The notes under the pieces are model-generated. The model was not told the DNA's origin and searched no databases. It saw only the letters and a list, made by a program, of their open reading frames with translations. From GCA-2746605 sp963710615 (GTDB lineage: Bacteria > Bacteroidota > Ignavibacteria > Ignavibacteriales > Melioribacteraceae), in NCBI GenBank assembly GCA_963710615.1, contig CAVQBF010000001.1, positions 310,001 through 374,000 of the forward strand: 64,000 nt of DNA, written 5' to 3'. The position numbers and the translations under genes are program-made. This document shows positions 9,338 through 20,300 of the stretch, in pieces. How positions within the stretch are numbered: position 1 is the stretch's first letter; each line of letters begins with the position of its first letter.

Positions 9338-10753
9338 TTGGATTATCAAACTATGGGGTTTCGTAAAATGATTAGAATAATAGTTATATGTGTATTTGCA
9401 TTTTATAGTTTAACTCTTGGTCAAGCTTATTCTGATCAATTTTTTAGTCATGAAAAAGAGGATCTTATTTCAAAGATCGAAACTATGAGTGGAACAATAA
9501 TTAGTACTGACGGAAAACAAATTATTCTTTCTGATGAAGTAACAAATGGTTCGGTGATTTTTAAAGAAGACTTTTCTTTTTATCCGTTTGATAGAGGACT
9601 TCCGTCTTGGAATGGACATGTACCAAATGATAACAGTTCTTTTAGAGTTTTGATGAGATTTTATAAAGACAGTTGGTCGCCTTGGCTAACTGTTGGCTAT
9701 TGGAAAAATAATATTTGGAGTTCTTATGGTGCAACAAACTTTTCTGATGGAAAAATTGATTATGATTATGTTGTATTGAATTCATTCTATAATAAATGGC
9801 AATTTAAAATAGAGATGAAAAGAACAAATATAATTGAGCCATCTCCCTCTGTACATAAATTAAGTTTTTCAATTAGCGATCAAAGGACTACGGATAATGT
9901 TAGTATAAATGATTTAGTAGGTGATAATCCGCCGGAAATTTTTATTCCCACTGATCATTTTTACCAGTATTCAATTGATCCGGAATTTGGAGGTGATATA
10001 TGTTCGCCAACATCAGTTTCCATGGCTCTTAGAAGTTATGATATTGAAGTTGACCCAAGACAATTTGCAATTGATAATTATGATCATTATTGGGGTATTT
10101 ATGGAATGTGGCCAAGAGCAGTCCAGAATGCTGCTGAATATAACCTTAATGGTTCTGTTACAAGATACAGGAACTGGAGTGATGCTTATGATGTGCTTGC
10201 CGCTAATGGAAGAATAGTGATGTCTGTTGGTCCACCCTTATATACAGGACATTTAATGATGCTTGCCGGATTTGATGATGAGGGTAATCCACTAGTTCAT
10301 GATCCAGCTAGATCGGATGGTTATGGGTATAAGTTTAATAAAAGATCTCTTACTGAATCCTGGTTTGCGAAAGGTGGAATTTCTTATACTTTCTATTTAG
10401 AGGATACAACTGATATTGTTTCTGTGGATAATATAGAAGGTCAATTATTAGTAAATGATTATGGATTCAGTGTGTACCCCAATCCATTTAATTCCCAAAC
10501 CAATATTGTTTTTCAGACTTCAGAAATAAATTTTACAGAAATAATTGTTTATGATATTATTGGTCGTAAAATTGAAAGTTTACATAAAGATTTACTAAAT
10601 AGTGGGATTCATAAATTCAAATGGAATGCATCAAAACATCCTTCTGGTTTATATTTTATTAGAGTGGAAAGCGGGAAATTTAATAAAACCATTAAAGTCA
10701 TATTTGGTAAAATAGTGCTGACGTTATTATTCAGCCTATTGCAATATATCTGA
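9338..10753 (+). CDS. Secreted C39-like cysteine peptidase with T9SS sorting domain
   Basis: The likely start is the ATG at 9368, where a signal peptide begins (cleavage near L-G-Q-A). Counting from 9338, residues 70-185 form a beta-rich region, followed by a Peptidase_C39_2-type domain with candidate catalytic Cys222 (GGDICSPTSVSMAL), His305 (TGHLMML) and Asp322. Residues ~388-459 are a type A T9SS sorting domain (F-S-V-Y-P-N-P-F-N, then P-S-G-L-Y-F-I-R). The cargo is therefore expected to cross the outer membrane and be released or anchored at the surface. Oddly, about 13 mostly hydrophobic residues follow the place where sorting domains normally end. The substrate is unknown. Confidence 0.8.
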   Translation: MDYQTMGFRKMIRIIVICVFAFYSLTLGQAYSDQFFSHEKEDLISKIETMSGTIISTDGKQIILSDEVTNGSVIFKEDFSFYPFDRGLPSWNGHVPNDNSSFRVLMRFYKDSWSPWLTVGYWKNNIWSSYGATNFSDGKIDYDYVVLNSFYNKWQFKIEMKRTNIIEPSPSVHKLSFSISDQRTTDNVSINDLVGDNPPEIFIPTDHFYQYSIDPEFGGDICSPTSVSMALRSYDIEVDPRQFAIDNYDHYWGIYGMWPRAVQNAAEYNLNGSVTRYRNWSDAYDVLAANGRIVMSVGPPLYTGHLMMLAGFDDEGNPLVHDPARSDGYGYKFNKRSLTESWFAKGGISYTFYLEDTTDIVSVDNIEGQLLVNDYGFSVYPNPFNSQTNIVFQTSEINFTEIIVYDIIGRKIESLHKDLLNSGIHKFKWNASKHPSGLYFIRVESGKFNKTIKVIFGKIVLTLLFSLLQYI

Positions 10754-10918
10754 ATGGTACGAGTTTATCTCCTGCCTATTTATTTATTAATATGTATTTT
10801 AAGTTTGTCAAAAATTCCGTAAATTAAAAATAACATTAAGACGTTACCCCAAAAAAATCTGTTTTTACAAAAATATTTTCAACTTAATCTCTATAATTAA
10901 AAGAAAGGAGATGCCATT

Positions 10919-11971
10919 ATGAAAATATTGAGAACATTTTTACTCTGCTTCACTTTTTTTATTTTGAACACTTTGCAATCTCAAACAATTCAATCAAAAA
11001 TTGTATCTGATGATATGGACAATGTTGCTGTTCAAGATTCATCAGCAAATAAAATTATAATTAAAAATTCTAATAATGAAATAATGCTTGAATTAAATAA
11101 TGAAGTTGGCGGGGGTTCCATAAGTTTGCCTCCGGTAACAAGTATTAATAATGGTGAAAGTAAATTATATAACCTTGGGAACACATTATATTGGGATAAT
11201 AATCCCATTGGATTATTAGAGCAGGAAGTTCCATGGGATATTGACAACAATTATATAACATTATCCGAGCCAAATAATTTAGTTGGAATTGGTACGCTGA
11301 CTCCCCAACAAAAGCTTCATATTGAAAATGGGCAGATACTTGTTAGAGGGAGCAGTAATTGGTTCCCTGGATTAACGATAAACAACTCAATTGGAAGAAG
11401 TGTGATTAAATTAGAAGGAACTGTAAGCTCTAATAATTTCTCAAGTACCGAGGTTGTTTTAGGGGATTTGGTCAGTGGAAAGACGTGGAGTCTTTTAAAC
11501 ACAAATTTAAATACACTTACTTTTGTCAATCATCTAAATGGAACTAACTATGAATCATCATTTAGGATTGAATACGGTGCGCCTACAAATAGTCTCACAA
11601 TAAATTCTGAAGGAAATGTTGGTTTAGGAACATGGTCTAGTAATCATAAGTTGGCTGTGGCTGGAACTATAATATCCGAAGAAATTATAGTAAAGCTTCA
11701 AAGTGATTGGCCAGATTATGTATTTAGTGAGGATTATCTATTGCCAACCTTAAGTGAACAAGAACAATACATTCTTAAAAATAATCACCTTCAGGGAGTT
11801 CCGTCTTCACAAGATGTTATAAAAAATGGTATTAAAATAGCTGATATGCAATCCATATTACTTCAAAAAATTGAAGAACTTACACTTTACATTATAAAAC
11901 AAGAAAAAGATATTAAGATACTTTCGCATCAAGTCAAAGAATTAAAGAAAATAACTGGTAATTCTAAATGA
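10919..11971 (+). CDS. Secreted fibre-like protein with C-terminal coiled coil
   Basis: 350 residues preceded by a strong Shine-Dalgarno (AAAGGAG). It has a signal peptide (1-21) and a beta-rich middle with repeated phrases of the type V-G-I-G-T-x-x-P-x-x-K-L-H-I-E (around 122-137) and N-V-G-L-G-T (around 234), a pattern I associate with trimeric tail-fibre-like surface proteins of Bacteroidota. The last ~90 residues contain the recurrent module P-D-Y-V-F ... Y-L-L-P-T-L ... Q-Y-I-L-K-N-N-H-L-Q-G-V-P-S followed by a coiled coil (I-E-E-L-T-L-Y-I-I). A trimerisation or self-chaperoning role is an inference. The stop overlaps the next start (ATGA). Confidence 0.7.
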   Translation: MKILRTFLLCFTFFILNTLQSQTIQSKIVSDDMDNVAVQDSSANKIIIKNSNNEIMLELNNEVGGGSISLPPVTSINNGESKLYNLGNTLYWDNNPIGLLEQEVPWDIDNNYITLSEPNNLVGIGTLTPQQKLHIENGQILVRGSSNWFPGLTINNSIGRSVIKLEGTVSSNNFSSTEVVLGDLVSGKTWSLLNTNLNTLTFVNHLNGTNYESSFRIEYGAPTNSLTINSEGNVGLGTWSSNHKLAVAGTIISEEIIVKLQSDWPDYVFSEDYLLPTLSEQEQYILKNNHLQGVPSSQDVIKNGIKIADMQSILLQKIEELTLYIIKQEKDIKILSHQVKELKKITGNSK

Positions 11972-13077
11972 AAACGATTCTATTGGTTATTTTTATCAAT
12001 CTAATTTCAGGTAGTTTTGCTTACGGGCAAATAACTTATTTAAAAGACTGGTCTAAGTATTATGAGACTGTTGAAAATAAAATAATTGGTATTTGGCCTC
12101 ATAATACAAGGTATGATGATTTATCAAGACTTAAAGAGTTAAGATATAAGTGGGGGTTCAATAATATATTATTAGCTCGGGGTTTTGGAAATTCACACTA
12201 TAGTATGATTAGAGAAGCAGGATTTGATTCCTTGAATATAATGCGTCAGATTAGACCTGATAGCTATATAGAAAATGTTGAATCAATTCCTGAAACATGG
12301 TCATATTATATAGATGAACCTGCAGACTTAAATGAAAATATTGTAATCTGGGCAAATATTAAAAACTGGTTAAAAGCTAAGTATCCGAATTCTAAAATTG
12401 TGTTAAGTGGTTACAAAAGAAATGATTTTCTTAAGGAGTATGTGCATACTATATCAGACTACACAATGTTTTCAAGTTACAAACATTGGTGGGAATTTTT
12501 AGGTATTTGGATTTCATGGCCAGAAAATCCAGATCAAAGATCAGATTGGGCTCATATGGAAACCTTATTTAGTCATAAATTTGAGTTTTCTTGGGTCGGT
12601 GCTCATAAAGATATTTCTGAATATGATGATTTATTAGGAAAAGCAAAAAACCTATTTTTGCAAGGAGTATTTTTATATCAGCTTGAACCATTTGAGAACG
12701 AAGCAGACGACACTAACTTGGAAACCTTTACAGAAGCAGCAACGAAAAATGGATATTTAACCAAACATTATCAGCAAATTAGGGAACAATACATTGATGG
12801 TAACTTGACCAAAACTCAATTATTGGGACCAAGTTATTCTACTGATATTCCAACAGACTTCGATCATTCTAGCTTGTTATTTCAAGATTATGTTGTTACC
12901 AATAATCGAATTGAAGATTATTTTGCTGAATCTAAAATTATTGTAGGTAGTCCTTATAAGTTTATTGTGCCGCCATCCAAAAAATCATCGCTTAATTCAA
13001 ATAATGAAATTATTTTTAAGCCTGGTTTTCATGCTGAATTAGGAAGTGAATTTAAAGCATATATTGGAGATGATTAA
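11968..13077 (+). CDS. Secreted protein of unknown function, possible TIM-barrel hydrolase
   Basis: 369 residues, translationally coupled to the preceding gene by a 4-base overlap. There is a signal peptide (1-21). Residues ~30-270 alternate beta strands and helices and are rich in Trp and acidic residues (for example W-S-Y-Y-I-D-E-P-A and W-V-G-A-H-K-D), which is reminiscent of glycoside-hydrolase-like barrels, but I cannot assign a family. The C-terminus has the phrase I-I-F-K-P-G-F-H-A-E-L-G-S-E-F-K-A-Y-I, a short beta module frequent at the ends of Bacteroidota secreted proteins. Pairing with the fibre-like protein suggests they act together at the cell surface. Confidence 0.6.
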   Translation: MKTILLVIFINLISGSFAYGQITYLKDWSKYYETVENKIIGIWPHNTRYDDLSRLKELRYKWGFNNILLARGFGNSHYSMIREAGFDSLNIMRQIRPDSYIENVESIPETWSYYIDEPADLNENIVIWANIKNWLKAKYPNSKIVLSGYKRNDFLKEYVHTISDYTMFSSYKHWWEFLGIWISWPENPDQRSDWAHMETLFSHKFEFSWVGAHKDISEYDDLLGKAKNLFLQGVFLYQLEPFENEADDTNLETFTEAATKNGYLTKHYQQIREQYIDGNLTKTQLLGPSYSTDIPTDFDHSSLLFQDYVVTNNRIEDYFAESKIIVGSPYKFIVPPSKKSSLNSNNEIIFKPGFHAELGSEFKAYIGDD

Positions 13078-13236
13078 CTTAAACTAATTATTAAGAATAT
13101 TTTAAGTTCCTTTGCGAGCTTTTTCAATCCGTCTGTTTATAAAAGAAGAAGTCTCTAATTATTAAGCAAATTAAGTAATAATTAAATATTATAATAAAGC
13201 AGAAAAAGCTTTTTTTGCAAATAGTAATTGCCGCTT

Positions 13237-15843
13237 ATGAAAAGAACATTATTGAGGCTAATCTATCTTGTGGTTTTAGGGACAGCTATAATGTCATGTC
13301 AAAAAGAAGTAAATCTAATTGAATTAGAAATAAATCAAAATTGGCTTTTCAGAGATGTCAACGATACTCTCTGGTGCAAAGCAGAAGTCCCCGGGTATGT
13401 TCACACCGATTTGATGAAAAATAAATTAATCCCTGATCCATTTTATAGAATGAATGAACATGAACTTCAATGGATTGATAAAACGGATTGGGAATATAAA
13501 ACCATTTTTAGTGTAGATGAGAATATTCTTGAGAAAGATGCCGTCATAATCAACTTTAAAGGCTTGGATACCCATGCTGACGTTTACTTGAATAATGAGC
13601 TAATACTAAAAGCGAATAATATGTTTATATCCTGGGATGTTAATTGTAAGAAAATATTAAAAATCAACAATAATGAATTAAAAATAATTTTCCATTCCCC
13701 AGTAAAAGTTGGTTTGGAAAAAATGAAAGAACTTGAATATGATTTGCCTTTTTCTTCAAATGATCAATCTGAATTAGGTGGGTTAGGGAATAAAAAAGTA
13801 AGTGTTTTCTCCAGGAAGGCTGGCTATCATTTTGGATGGGATTGGGGTCCAAGGTTAGTAAGCAGTGGAATTTGGCAGGAAGTTGTAATTAAAGCATTTG
13901 ATATATTGAAAATAACTGATCTCAATATTATTCAAAATAAGATTTCTGATGATGAAGCTATTTTGTCTGCAAATATTGAAATTGAATCTTTAGAAGAGGG
14001 AGAATTTACACTTAATGGTTTTATAGATTCTGAAAAGCAATTTAAAAAAAATGTACAAATAAATAAGGGAACAAATATAATCAGTGCCTCTTTTGATATT
14101 AAAAATCCTAAACTTTGGTGGACAAGTGGATTAGGTGATCAAAAACTTTATGATATAGAAGTACAAATAACAAAAAATTCTGAAATTTTATCAATTGAAC
14201 GAAAAAATATTGGACTGCGAACTCTTGAGGTTGTGCAGCAAGATGATAGTGTTGGTAAAAGCTTTTATTTTAGACTAAATTATCAACCTGTTTTTATGAA
14301 AGGGGCTAATTACATTCCTCAAGATATCTTTTTGAACCGAATTCAAGATGCTGACTACGAAAGAATAATAAAAGCTGCTGTTGATGCAAATTTTAATATG
14401 CTCCGGGTTTGGGGAGGCGGAATATACGAAAAGGAAATCTTCTATGATTTATGTGATAAATATGGGATTTTAGTTTGGCAGGATTTTATGTTCGCCTGCG
14501 CAATGTACCCGGGGAATGAAGAATTTTTAGAAAATGTTAGAAATGAAGCAATTCAGAACATTAAACGTCTGCGAAATCATGCATGTCTGGCTTTATGGTG
14601 TGGCGATAATGAAATACTTTTAGCATGGAATAATTGGGGATGGAAAGAAGAAACCATTGAAAAATACGGTACCAAAACTGCAGATACTATTTGGGATGCC
14701 TATAACAAAGTATTTCATGAGCTATTGCCTTCCGTTGTAAATGATCTAGATCCTCAAAGATTATATTGGTCATCATCACCCAGTGCAGGGTTTGGGGAAT
14801 TGGAAGATGGAAAATCCGGAGATCGACACTACTGGGATGTTTGGTGGGGCAAGAAACCTTTTGCTAACTACGAAAAAGAGATTCCAAGATTCATGTCTGA
14901 GTATGGATTTCAGTCTTTCCCTGAATTTAGTTCCGTCAAAAAATACACTACAGAAGAAGATTGGGATATTAATTCGGAAGTCATGAATTCTCATCAACGG
15001 TCGAGTATTGGTAATATTACAATTAGGGAATATCTTTTACGCGATTATAAATCTCCAAAAAATTTTGAGATGTTTTTATATGTAGGTCAACTTTTGCAGG
15101 CTCGCGGTGTTGGTATAGGGATGGAAGCTCATAGGAGAAATATGCCATATTGCATGGGCTCGCTTTATTGGCAGATAAATGATTGCTGGCCAGTAGCATC
15201 GTGGTCAAGCATTGATTATTATGGCAAATGGAAAGCCCTTCATTACCAAGCAAAACAGTCCTTCAAAAAAATTAAATTATCTCCTTACAAAAATAATGAT
15301 AATATAAATATTTATATTATTTCAGACGATTTGGAAGATAAGAAAGCAATACTCCAACTTACGATATCAAATTTTAACGGTGATATTTTATATGAACATA
15401 AAAGAGAAATTTTACTTAAAGGTAATACGAGTAAAATTTATTTTTCAGAAAATCAAAACGTAATTACTCAGGGGTTTGAAATAAATAACATCTTCTTAAA
15501 AAGTGAATTATTTGATAGTGAGAAAAATTGTCTTGACACTGATCTTTACTATTTTGTTGCTCCCAAAGATCTTAATTTACCAAATCCAAACCTTAAATAT
15601 GAAATTACTGAAATCGACCAACGCGAATTTGAAATCAAGCTCATATCTGATGTTTTAGCAAAGAATGTTTATTTAAATTGTGAAACAGAAGGATTTTTTT
15701 CTGATAATTATTTTGATCTTCCTCCAAATGAAAGCATAAAAATAATGTTCACTGCTGATAAAGAATTAAATCAACAAAATTTTATTGATGAATTAAAGAT
15801 CATTACTTTGGTTGACAGTTATGAAAATTTACAAAGTTTATGA
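13237..15843 (+). CDS. GH2 beta-mannosidase lipoprotein
   Basis: An exo-acting beta-mannosidase releasing terminal beta-linked mannose. The lipobox-like LGTAIMSC (Cys21) indicates a lipoprotein. The sugar-binding N-domain (W-L-F-R-D-V ... A-E-V-P-G-Y-V-H-T-D-L) is the standard GH2 mannosidase opening. It is followed by an Ig-like domain and a TIM barrel with acid/base Glu459 (GDNEILLAW) and nucleophile Glu555 (FMSEYGFQSFP), then C-terminal beta domains. The length (868 residues) is normal. I choose ATG 13237; a TTG nine bases upstream is also in frame, and neither has a clear Shine-Dalgarno. It is the first gene of a mannoside-degrading cluster; in N-glycans its target would be the core Man-beta-1,4-GlcNAc bond. 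Confidence 0.92.
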   Translation: MKRTLLRLIYLVVLGTAIMSCQKEVNLIELEINQNWLFRDVNDTLWCKAEVPGYVHTDLMKNKLIPDPFYRMNEHELQWIDKTDWEYKTIFSVDENILEKDAVIINFKGLDTHADVYLNNELILKANNMFISWDVNCKKILKINNNELKIIFHSPVKVGLEKMKELEYDLPFSSNDQSELGGLGNKKVSVFSRKAGYHFGWDWGPRLVSSGIWQEVVIKAFDILKITDLNIIQNKISDDEAILSANIEIESLEEGEFTLNGFIDSEKQFKKNVQINKGTNIISASFDIKNPKLWWTSGLGDQKLYDIEVQITKNSEILSIERKNIGLRTLEVVQQDDSVGKSFYFRLNYQPVFMKGANYIPQDIFLNRIQDADYERIIKAAVDANFNMLRVWGGGIYEKEIFYDLCDKYGILVWQDFMFACAMYPGNEEFLENVRNEAIQNIKRLRNHACLALWCGDNEILLAWNNWGWKEETIEKYGTKTADTIWDAYNKVFHELLPSVVNDLDPQRLYWSSSPSAGFGELEDGKSGDRHYWDVWWGKKPFANYEKEIPRFMSEYGFQSFPEFSSVKKYTTEEDWDINSEVMNSHQRSSIGNITIREYLLRDYKSPKNFEMFLYVGQLLQARGVGIGMEAHRRNMPYCMGSLYWQINDCWPVASWSSIDYYGKWKALHYQAKQSFKKIKLSPYKNNDNINIYIISDDLEDKKAILQLTISNFNGDILYEHKREILLKGNTSKIYFSENQNVITQGFEINNIFLKSELFDSEKNCLDTDLYYFVAPKDLNLPNPNLKYEITEIDQREFEIKLISDVLAKNVYLNCETEGFFSDNYFDLPPNESIKIMFTADKELNQQNFIDELKIITLVDSYENLQSL

Positions 15844-15899
15844 TTAATTGATTACACATCAGTTCATTCTTTAGTTTATAAATAAGCAATAAGATTACT

Positions 15900-17342
15900 A
15901 TGAAAAACAAAATAACAAGAAGAAAGTTCATTAAAAGCTCGCTAATTATTTCCGGAACAGCAATTACAAGTGTCAATTCCGCAAAGAATATTTTTGCGAA
16001 ATCAGAGTATAAATCAAATCGACCAATTGTAAGTGAAAGAAAATTTATTAGCACTGCTGTTGAATCAGTTATTCAAGAAGTAAAAGAAGTAATTGCAGAT
16101 AGAGAAATTGCATGGATGTTTGAAAATTGTTATCCTAACACTTTGGATACAACTGTCAAATATGAAGAAAAGGATGGAATACACGATACTTTTGTAATCA
16201 CCGGTGACATAGAAGCAATGTGGCTTCGTGATTCAACTGCTCAAGTTTGGCCTTATTTACCCCTGGTAAACAAGGATAAACCTTTAAAGAATTTGATTAA
16301 AGGAGTAATTAATCGTCAGACTAAATGCATACTTATCGATCCTTATGCTAATGCATTTAACTATTCGAATGAAGGCAGTCAATGGGAATCAGATTTAACA
16401 GACATGAAACCGGAACTTCATGAACGAAAATGGGAAATTGATTCATTATGTTACCCTATTCGATTAGCTTATGGATATTGGAATGAAACTCAGGATATTT
16501 CAGTTTTTGATGAAAACTGGATAAACGCGATGAAGCTGGTTTATAAAACATTTATTGAACAGCAAAGAAAAGAAAATTTAGGACCATATAAATTTCAAAG
16601 AACAACAGCTGTCTCAACAGACACTCTTCCCTTAGGGGGTTATGGAAATCCTACTAAACCTAATGGAATGATAAATTCTGGATTTAGACCTTCAGATGAC
16701 GCATGCATTTATGGATATTTAGTTCCCTCAAATCTATTTGCAGTTGTTGCCCTAAAACAAGTTTCGGAGATATTCACTACTGTAGTAAAGGATTTTAAAT
16801 TTGCAAATGACTGTACCGATCTCGCTTCTGAAGTAGAATCCAGTATTAAGCAAAATGCCATTAGTAATCATTTAAATTATGGTAAAGTGCTCGCTTACGA
16901 AATTGATGGCTTTGGGAATAAACTATTTATGGATGATGCCAATGTTCCAAGTCTTTTGTCTTTAAGTTATTTGAATTGCCTAAATAGTGATGATGAGATA
17001 TATATTAATACTAGAAAATTTATTCTTAGCAAAGATAATCCTTATTTTTTCTCCGGAAAGTATGCTGAAGGAATTGGCGGACCGCATGTAGGATTAAACA
17101 TGATATGGCCAATGACAATAATTATGCAAGCACTTACAAGTAATGATGATAATGAAATAATCAGATGTTTATCAATGCTAAAAAAAACTCATGGCGGTAC
17201 TGGGTTTATGCACGAGACGTTTCATAAAGATGATCCAACAAATTATACAAGATCTTGGTTCGCTTGGGCTAATACACTATTCGGAGAACTCATTATTAAA
17301 TTATATAGTTCAAAACCATATTTACTGAAGAATCAATTTTAA
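15900..17342 (+). CDS. GH125 exo-alpha-1,6-mannosidase, Tat-exported
   Basis: 480 residues. The N-terminus has a twin-arginine signal (TRRKFIKSS, then a hydrophobic stretch). The body matches the metal-independent alpha-mannosidase family GH125 (formerly DUF1237): I-A-W-M-F-E-N-C-Y-P-N-T-L-D near the start, GDIEAMWLRDSTAQ with the conserved Asp pair region, F-R-P-S-D-D-A and GGPHVGLNMIWPM near the end. GH125 enzymes invert and remove alpha-1,6-linked mannose. The gene is 56 bases after the beta-mannosidase and 53 before the GH92 gene, consistent with one operon. Tat export implies folding in the cytoplasm before transport, unusual among the Sec-type neighbours. Confidence 0.92.
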   Translation: MKNKITRRKFIKSSLIISGTAITSVNSAKNIFAKSEYKSNRPIVSERKFISTAVESVIQEVKEVIADREIAWMFENCYPNTLDTTVKYEEKDGIHDTFVITGDIEAMWLRDSTAQVWPYLPLVNKDKPLKNLIKGVINRQTKCILIDPYANAFNYSNEGSQWESDLTDMKPELHERKWEIDSLCYPIRLAYGYWNETQDISVFDENWINAMKLVYKTFIEQQRKENLGPYKFQRTTAVSTDTLPLGGYGNPTKPNGMINSGFRPSDDACIYGYLVPSNLFAVVALKQVSEIFTTVVKDFKFANDCTDLASEVESSIKQNAISNHLNYGKVLAYEIDGFGNKLFMDDANVPSLLSLSYLNCLNSDDEIYINTRKFILSKDNPYFFSGKYAEGIGGPHVGLNMIWPMTIIMQALTSNDDNEIIRCLSMLKKTHGGTGFMHETFHKDDPTNYTRSWFAWANTLFGELIIKLYSSKPYLLKNQF

Positions 17343-17395
17343 TTTGTTATATATAGTATGGTTAGAATAAAATCTTATTTTTATCAAGGAGTTTT

Positions 17396-20300
17396 ATGAG
17401 AATTCTTGTTTGGTGCGAGATATTATATTTTATTTTTAATGTGTCGATAAATTCTCAAGTTGACTACACAAATTATGTCAATCCCTTCATTGGTACTGCT
17501 GGGCATGGTCACACATATCCGGGAGCAAGCGCTCCTTTTGGAATGATGCAGTTAAGCCCCGATACGGGGTTAAAGGACTGGGATTGGGTATCAGGATATA
17601 ATTCATCTGACAGTTCAATTATCGGATTCAGTCATACCCATCTTAGCGGAACTGGAGTTGCAGATTATGGTGATATTTTATTTATGCCATTTATAGGGGA
17701 AAATAAATTTAAACCGGGATCGAAAGATAATCCCGATGAAGGATATAGATCAAGATTTAGCCACCAAAACGAAAAGGCATCGCCAGGATATTACTCTGTT
17801 TTTCTAACAGATTATGATATTAATGTAGAACTAACAACAGCCCAAAGAAGCGGTATGCATAAGTATCAGTTCCAGGCTGATAAATCTCATAAAATACTCA
17901 TTGATTTATTCCACGGTTTGCAAGATGCCACATTAGAATCTTACATCAATATTATTGATGATAATAAAGTGGAAGGTTATAGAACGTCTAGTGGGTGGGC
18001 AAAAAAACACACAGTTTATTTTTATGCAGAATTTTCGAAGAATATCAGCAAGCATATTATTGAGTTAAATGAAGAAATATTAACTGCCAATTCTGCAAAG
18101 GGGATTTCTGTAAAATCAATATTAGAGTTTGAAAAATCGTTACCCAGTGAATTATTAGTTAAAATTGGAATTTCTCACGTAAGTCTAGAAGGTGCCAAAA
18201 AAAACTTATTAACAGAAATTACCGATTGGGATTTTACAAAAATTTATAATGCTACTAAGAAGAAGTGGAATGATTATCTTGCACGGATTGAAATTGAAGG
18301 TGGAACTAGAGATCAAAAAATAACTTTTTATACTTCCTTATACCACGCTTTTTTAGCACCCAATATTTTTAACGATGTTGATAAAAAGTACATTGGGATG
18401 GATGGGGAAACTAAAATTGCAGAAGATTTTAACATGTATACAATATTCTCATTGTGGGATACTTTTAGAGCCCTACATCCACTAATAACAATCATTGATC
18501 CTGATTTGGCAACGGATTTTATTAAATCAATACTGGAGAAATTTAAGGAAAGCGGATCTCTGCCTATTTGGGAATTAGCTGGGAACGAAACGGGAACTAT
18601 GATAGGCTATCACTCTATCCCAGTTATTGTCGATGCCTATATGAAAGGGATTAGAGAATTTGACATTGATACAGCCTATGGAGCAATGGTAAAAAGCGCG
18701 ATGGGAAAGGAAAGAGGACTTGAGTATTATAAAACTATGGGCTTTATTCCCATGGATAAAGCTGACGACGCCGTTTCTACCACATTAGAATATGCTTATG
18801 ATGACTGGTGTATTGCCACTATGGCGAAGGAGTTAAACAAAGAAAATGATTACCAATATTTTATGTCTCGCGCTAAAAATTACTTAAATGTATTTGATGA
18901 AAAAACAAAATTTATGAGAGGAAGATTTTATTCTGGATTTTGGAAAGATCCATTTGACCCAATAGAGCCCTCTTATTTAGGAGCTGGTGAATTTACAGAA
19001 GGTAACGCATGGCAATATACATGGTTTGTTCCTCATGATATCCAAGGATTAATAAAAGCTATGGGGGGAGATTATTTATTTAAAGAAAAAATCGATGAAC
19101 TCTTTTTGACAGAAACGGATACAAGTAAATATCAAATGCCTTCTGATGTTACGGGGTTAATCGGTCAATATGCACAAGGGAATGAACCAAGTCACCACAT
19201 AGTTTATTTATATAATTACTGCGGTTTCTCATGGAAAACTCAAGAATATACAAGAAAGATAATGGAAGAATTTTTCCATTCCGGAAGAGATGGCTTATGT
19301 GGAAATGAGGATTGTGGACAAATGTCTGCATGGTATGCCTTAAGCGCAATGGGGTTTTATCCTGTTTTGCCGGGAAGCAATGAATATGTTATTGGGAGTC
19401 CAATATTCGATAAAGTTAAAATTAATCTTACAAATGGAAATACTTTTAAAATTATTGCAAATAATAATAGCAGAGAAAATAAATACATAAATTCAGCAAA
19501 ATTAAGTGGAATAAACTATTCAAAAACTTATTTTACTCACGATGATATTTTGAATGGGTCAACTATAGAATTTAATATGGTTAAAGTTCCCAACAAAAAT
19601 TTTGGTGCAGTCTCTAAGGAACGTCCAAATTCAAGAATAAGTGAAAATATTAAACCCATTATTTATAACAAAAACTATGAACCAGTAATTACACCTTACA
19701 GATCTCTATTTGCAAATTCTGTTACTACTGAACTAAAAACCTTCTCACCCGATACAGAGATTAGATATACACTTGACGGTACTGAGCCCAATAATAAATC
19801 GGAATTGTATAGAAAACCAATTATTCTTAAAGCTTCTTCTATTTTAAAGGCAAAAACTTTTGATGAGTATAAGCTGCCTTCAAATACAGTTGTAAAAAAT
19901 TTCACGAAGAAAATCGTTAGAGATTTGGCAGACCCATTTTATATGGAAGGTAATTCTATTTTTCCAGTTATAATTGAAAATAATAATTTTAGTCCTAAAT
20001 ATAGTGGAAATGGAATAAATGGAATTATTGATGGTTCTTTTGGCACTTTAAATTACCACGATTCATTCTGGCAAGGGTTTCAAGAATTAGATTGTGAGAT
20101 AACAATAGATTTTGGAAGGGTTACAGAGATAAAGAAAATAGGGGCAAATTTCTTAAATTACCAGAGCAGATGGATATTTTTGCCAAAAGAGGTATCGGTT
20201 TCATTTTCCCAAAATGGCGATAGTTACTCTGATCCAGTTATAATTTTCACAGATAAAATTAAATTAAACAAAAAGAAAGAAATTGTAACGATTGAAAAAG

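Noticed and set aside
9155..9349. 64-residue minus-strand ORF
   Set aside because: It overlaps the start of the C39-like gene and reads as low-information AT-rich translation without a ribosome-binding site.
13228..13236. TTG start for the beta-mannosidase
   Set aside because: The ATG three codons downstream gives a normal lipoprotein signal and needs no rare start; the TTG cannot be fully excluded.
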